DNA from: JAMCXS01 sp964459065
GTDB lineage: Bacteria > Acidobacteriota > Terriglobia > UBA7540
Assembly (NCBI GenBank): GCA_964459065.1
Contig: CAYWMN010000220.1
Coordinates: 1 to 6,415, forward strand
Direction: 5' to 3'
Length of the DNA: 6,415 nucleotides
Under the pieces are notes generated by a model. That model was given only the letters and a program-made list of their open reading frames with translations. It did not search any database and was not told the origin of the DNA. Positions 6,119 through 6,415 of this stretch are shown one piece after another; position 1 is the stretch's first letter; each line of letters opens with the position of its first letter. A program made the translations under genes and the position numbers.

Positions 6119-6415
6119 ATGAAAAAACATCGAGGAACCGGACTGCTGCTGGCAGTGCTGCTGGCCTTTGCCCAGGCGCTTGCTGCGGCCCAAGTGCGAG
6201 TGCCCCACGTCGAATTTACGGACCAGCGCCTGGCAAACGGCCTGCGGGTGATTATTGCTCCTGACCACAGCGCCCCGGTCTTTGCCATCTCTGTCACCTA
6301 CAACGTGGGGTCGCGCAATGAGCGTCCCGGCCGGACGGGCTTTGCCCATCTGTTCGAGCACATGATGTTCCAGGGCTCCAAGAACGTGGGCAAAGGCGAG
6401 CACATGATTCTGATT
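6119..6415 (+). CDS. M16 family zinc metallopeptidase (insulinase/pitrilysin-like), N-terminal part
   Basis: Ninety-nine codons are open to the right edge from the ATG at 6119, which is preceded by AGGGAG with an 8-nt spacer. Residues 1-25 form a signal peptide: basic MKKHR, a leucine/alanine-rich core, and an ALAAA-type cleavage region near residues 21-25. The protein is therefore probably exported to the periplasm or anchored at the envelope. The mature part opens with the typical M16 strand pair (RLANGLRVIIAPDHSAPVFAISVTYNVGSRNE) and reaches the inverted zinc motif HLFEH (77-81). In that motif His77 and His81 bind zinc and Glu80 is the catalytic base. The third ligand, a glutamate some 70-80 residues further on, lies outside the window. 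Catalytically dead M16 paralogues lack HxxEH, so this is likely the active subunit or half. It is divergent from the transporter operon, and I see no strong promoter for it. Confidence 0.93.
   Translation, partial: MKKHRGTGLLLAVLLAFAQALAAAQVRVPHVEFTDQRLANGLRVIIAPDHSAPVFAISVTYNVGSRNERPGRTGFAHLFEHMMFQGSKNVGKGEHMILI

Noticed and set aside
5768..6403. A 211-codon minus-strand frame spanning the ATPase start, the divergent gap and the M16 gene.
   Set aside because: It runs across the promoter region, overlaps the ATPase in another frame and is antisense to the clear M16 signal peptide and HxxEH motif.

Overview
This is a GC-rich bacterial chromosomal window, densely packed with genes. Seven genes lie on the minus strand and one begins on the plus strand at the right edge. 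The gene content is core and conserved rather than accessory. Long secretory M16 peptidase genes, structured palindromic spacers and an uncharacterised ABC-2 exporter operon would fit a soil or sediment organism such as an Acidobacteriota member. That assignment is only a low-to-moderate confidence inference, and no marker in the window settles it.

Right to left along the minus strand, the first unit is a three-gene ABC-2 type transporter: an ATPase (4888-5892) and two membrane proteins (4034-4888 and 3238-4029). The ATPase and first permease share one nucleotide (TGATG), and only 4 nt separate the two permeases, so this is a tightly coupled operon. A good sigma-70-like promoter (5943-5971), an imperfect dyad over its -10 box and a UUCG-loop leader hairpin lie upstream.

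The second unit starts at a strong sigma-70-like promoter (3161-3189) and reads aroC (chorismate synthase), def (peptide deformylase), fmt (methionyl-tRNA formyltransferase) and rsmB (16S rRNA m5C967 methyltransferase, cut by the left edge). fmt puts the formyl group on initiator Met-tRNA, def removes it from the nascent protein, and rsmB modifies the ribosome. This is the widespread bacterial def-fmt-rsmB translation cluster, here with the shikimate-pathway gene aroC in front. fmt and rsmB are 10 nt apart and the rsmB Shine-Dalgarno overlaps the fmt stop. A hairpin at the aroC stop may partly separate aroC from def.

Divergent from the transporter operon, at 6119-6415 (+), is the N-terminus of a secreted zinc peptidase of the M16 (insulinase/pitrilysin) family, with a signal peptide and the HxxEH motif.

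The main unexplained structure lies in the short spacers. The def stop and the last ABC gene's stop each run directly into a folded element of about 40-46 nt with the same unusual asymmetric architecture, although the sequences differ. These look like two members of a dispersed palindromic repeat family. I saw no tRNA, rRNA, CRISPR array, insertion sequence or phage gene. No gene-free stretch exceeds 300 bases; the longest is 5893-6118 (226 nt).
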